From Candidatus Mancarchaeum sp. (GTDB taxonomy: Archaea > Micrarchaeota > Micrarchaeia > Micrarchaeales > Micrarchaeaceae), in contig DAHXOG010000046.1 of assembly GCA_027364995.1 (NCBI GenBank), forward strand, positions 1 through 6,137: DNA of 6,137 bases, given 5' to 3'. The translations under genes were made by a program, and so were the position numbers. Positions 5,693 to 6,137 of the stretch are shown in pieces (positions within the stretch are counted from its first letter, which is position 1; each line of letters begins with the position of its first letter). The notes below the pieces were generated by a model. The model made no database searches and was not told the origin of the DNA. It worked only from the letters and a program-made list of their open reading frames with translations.

Positions 5693-5764
5693 GGGCTCTT
5701 GGCTCAGTAGTAGAGCACCTCGTTCGCAACGAGGGGGTCGCGGGTGCGAATCCCGCAGAGTCCA
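5693..5764 (+). tRNA. tRNA-Ala, anticodon CGC
   Basis: A 72-nt cloverleaf: acceptor 5693-5699 with 5757-5763, D stem GCTC/GAGC with a 7-nt loop, anticodon stem CCTCG/CGAGG with loop TTCGCAA (anticodon CGC at 5725-5727, reading GCG), 5-nt variable loop, T stem GCGGG/CCCGC, and discriminator A at 5764. The third acceptor pair is G-T, the G3-U70 wobble that marks alanine tRNAs for AlaRS, which confirms identity. CCA is not encoded, so a CCA-adding enzyme is required. No intron is present. Two oddities stand out: the D loop AGTAGTA has A where G18 is expected, and the T loop TGCGAAT has G at position 55 instead of U (pseudouridine in mature tRNA). G15-C48, G19-C56 and T54-A58 are retained. Position 26 is A, so this tRNA is not a Trm1 substrate. 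Confidence 0.96.
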
Positions 5765-5798
5765 TAATATCGCAAATGGTAAGCACGCAATCAGTTTT

Positions 5799-6137
5799 TC
5801 ACTTATTATCTTTACGCATATAATGACTTATTCCGGAATCCGTTTCCATAGGCATTTCGCCAGGATATGAAAGGCAGTAAGAAAGCATTTCCTTTAATTC
5901 CTTTATATCTGCCATTGCATTGTATAACTGCTCATTGCTTACCTTTATATAGTCGAAATTCGCCTTTATCTGTTCTATTAATTTTTCTATCTGAGTGAAA
6001 TTTATATTTTGGAATTCGCCCAATTCTTTTTGCATGAATATTACTTGCATTACCTGTACTTGCTTACCGTCCTTTCCGCTTTCTATAGCGTATTTGTATT
6101 CGGGATTCCGATCTTCAACCTCGTTTTTAGCCTCTGT
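5799..6137 (-). CDS. C-terminal part of a coiled-coil-like protein of unknown function (probably continues beyond the window)
   Basis: The minus-strand frame is open from the window edge to a TGA at 5799-5801, 112 visible residues. An internal ATG at 6050 would give an 83-residue protein, but the 29 residues upstream (charged, such as EVEDRNPEYKYAIESGKDGK) read like ordinary coding sequence, so I treat the gene as truncated by the window; AGGT lies just 2 nt before the 6050 ATG, too close for a convincing start. Residues around FTQIEKLIEQIKANF and NAMADIKELKEMLSY (about 46-85 of the visible part) have heptad-like hydrophobic spacing, suggesting a coiled coil. The tail is polar and ends YMRKDNK. 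There are no recognisable catalytic motifs and I assign no family. The gene converges on the tRNA, with 34 bp between them and no clear terminator in the gap. Confidence 0.65.
   Translation of the reverse strand, partial: TEAKNEVEDRNPEYKYAIESGKDGKQVQVMQVIFMQKELGEFQNINFTQIEKLIEQIKANFDYIKVSNEQLYNAMADIKELKEMLSYCLSYPGEMPMETDSGISHYMRKDNK

Noticed and set aside
5762..5764. CCA at the 3' end of the tRNA as an encoded CCA tail
   Set aside because: The two C bases pair with G1 and G2 of the acceptor stem and the A is the discriminator; the following bases are TAA, so no CCA is encoded.
1..6137. CRISPR array, insertion sequence, toxin-antitoxin or other accessory system
   Set aside because: There are no regularly spaced repeats, transposase motifs, terminal inverted repeats or compositional breaks; the recognisable genes are housekeeping types.

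Overview
The window is a gene-dense piece of a low-GC archaeal chromosome. Four observations support this: a class I (archaeal) CCA-adding enzyme, an archaeal-type Trm1 tRNA methyltransferase, a DUF357 protein (a family known mainly from archaea) and an AK6/Fap7-type nucleotide kinase. Signals fit too: AT-rich TATA-like boxes about 25-40 bp upstream of several starts, a GGTGA ribosome-binding site before trm1, and a tRNA gene without an encoded CCA. Short intergenic gaps, overlapping genes and heavy use of ATA and AGG/AGA codons would suit a small-genome lineage such as the Micrarchaeota or another DPANN group. That placement is a guess; no marker here settles it.

Layout, left to right. The last 28 codons of an unidentified plus-strand gene end at 87 and are followed by a terminator-like hairpin. 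It faces a second hairpin terminator belonging to a minus-strand gene for a small basic protein with two CxxC pairs (223-579). Next comes a minus-strand two-gene operon, DUF357 protein then trm1, joined by a 4-bp ATGA overlap. A compact divergent promoter region (2092-2172) separates it from a plus-strand pair: an acidic protein of unknown family and an AK6/Fap7-like kinase, overlapping by 26 bp. The kinase converges on cca (minus strand) with only 2 bp between the stop codons, and a perfect 20-bp palindrome lies just inside cca. cca diverges from a gene for a J-domain protein of unusual layout across a 39-bp gap. Downstream lies a tRNA-Ala(CGC) gene with its own promoter-like box, and the window ends inside a minus-strand gene whose visible part is a coiled-coil-like C-terminus.

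Theme. Most recognisable genes serve RNA maturation or proteostasis: tRNA base methylation (Trm1), tRNA 3'-end completion (Cca), probable small-subunit ribosome maturation or adenylate metabolism (AK6/Fap7), a tRNA, and an Hsp70 co-chaperone-like protein. It reads as a housekeeping region; I see no mobile element, CRISPR array, defence system or biosynthetic cluster. The features most worth a second look are the tRNA-Ala, where both partners of the normally near-universal G18-U55 tertiary contact are changed, the orphan protein coupled to the kinase, the J-domain protein's layout, and the palindrome at the convergent junction.
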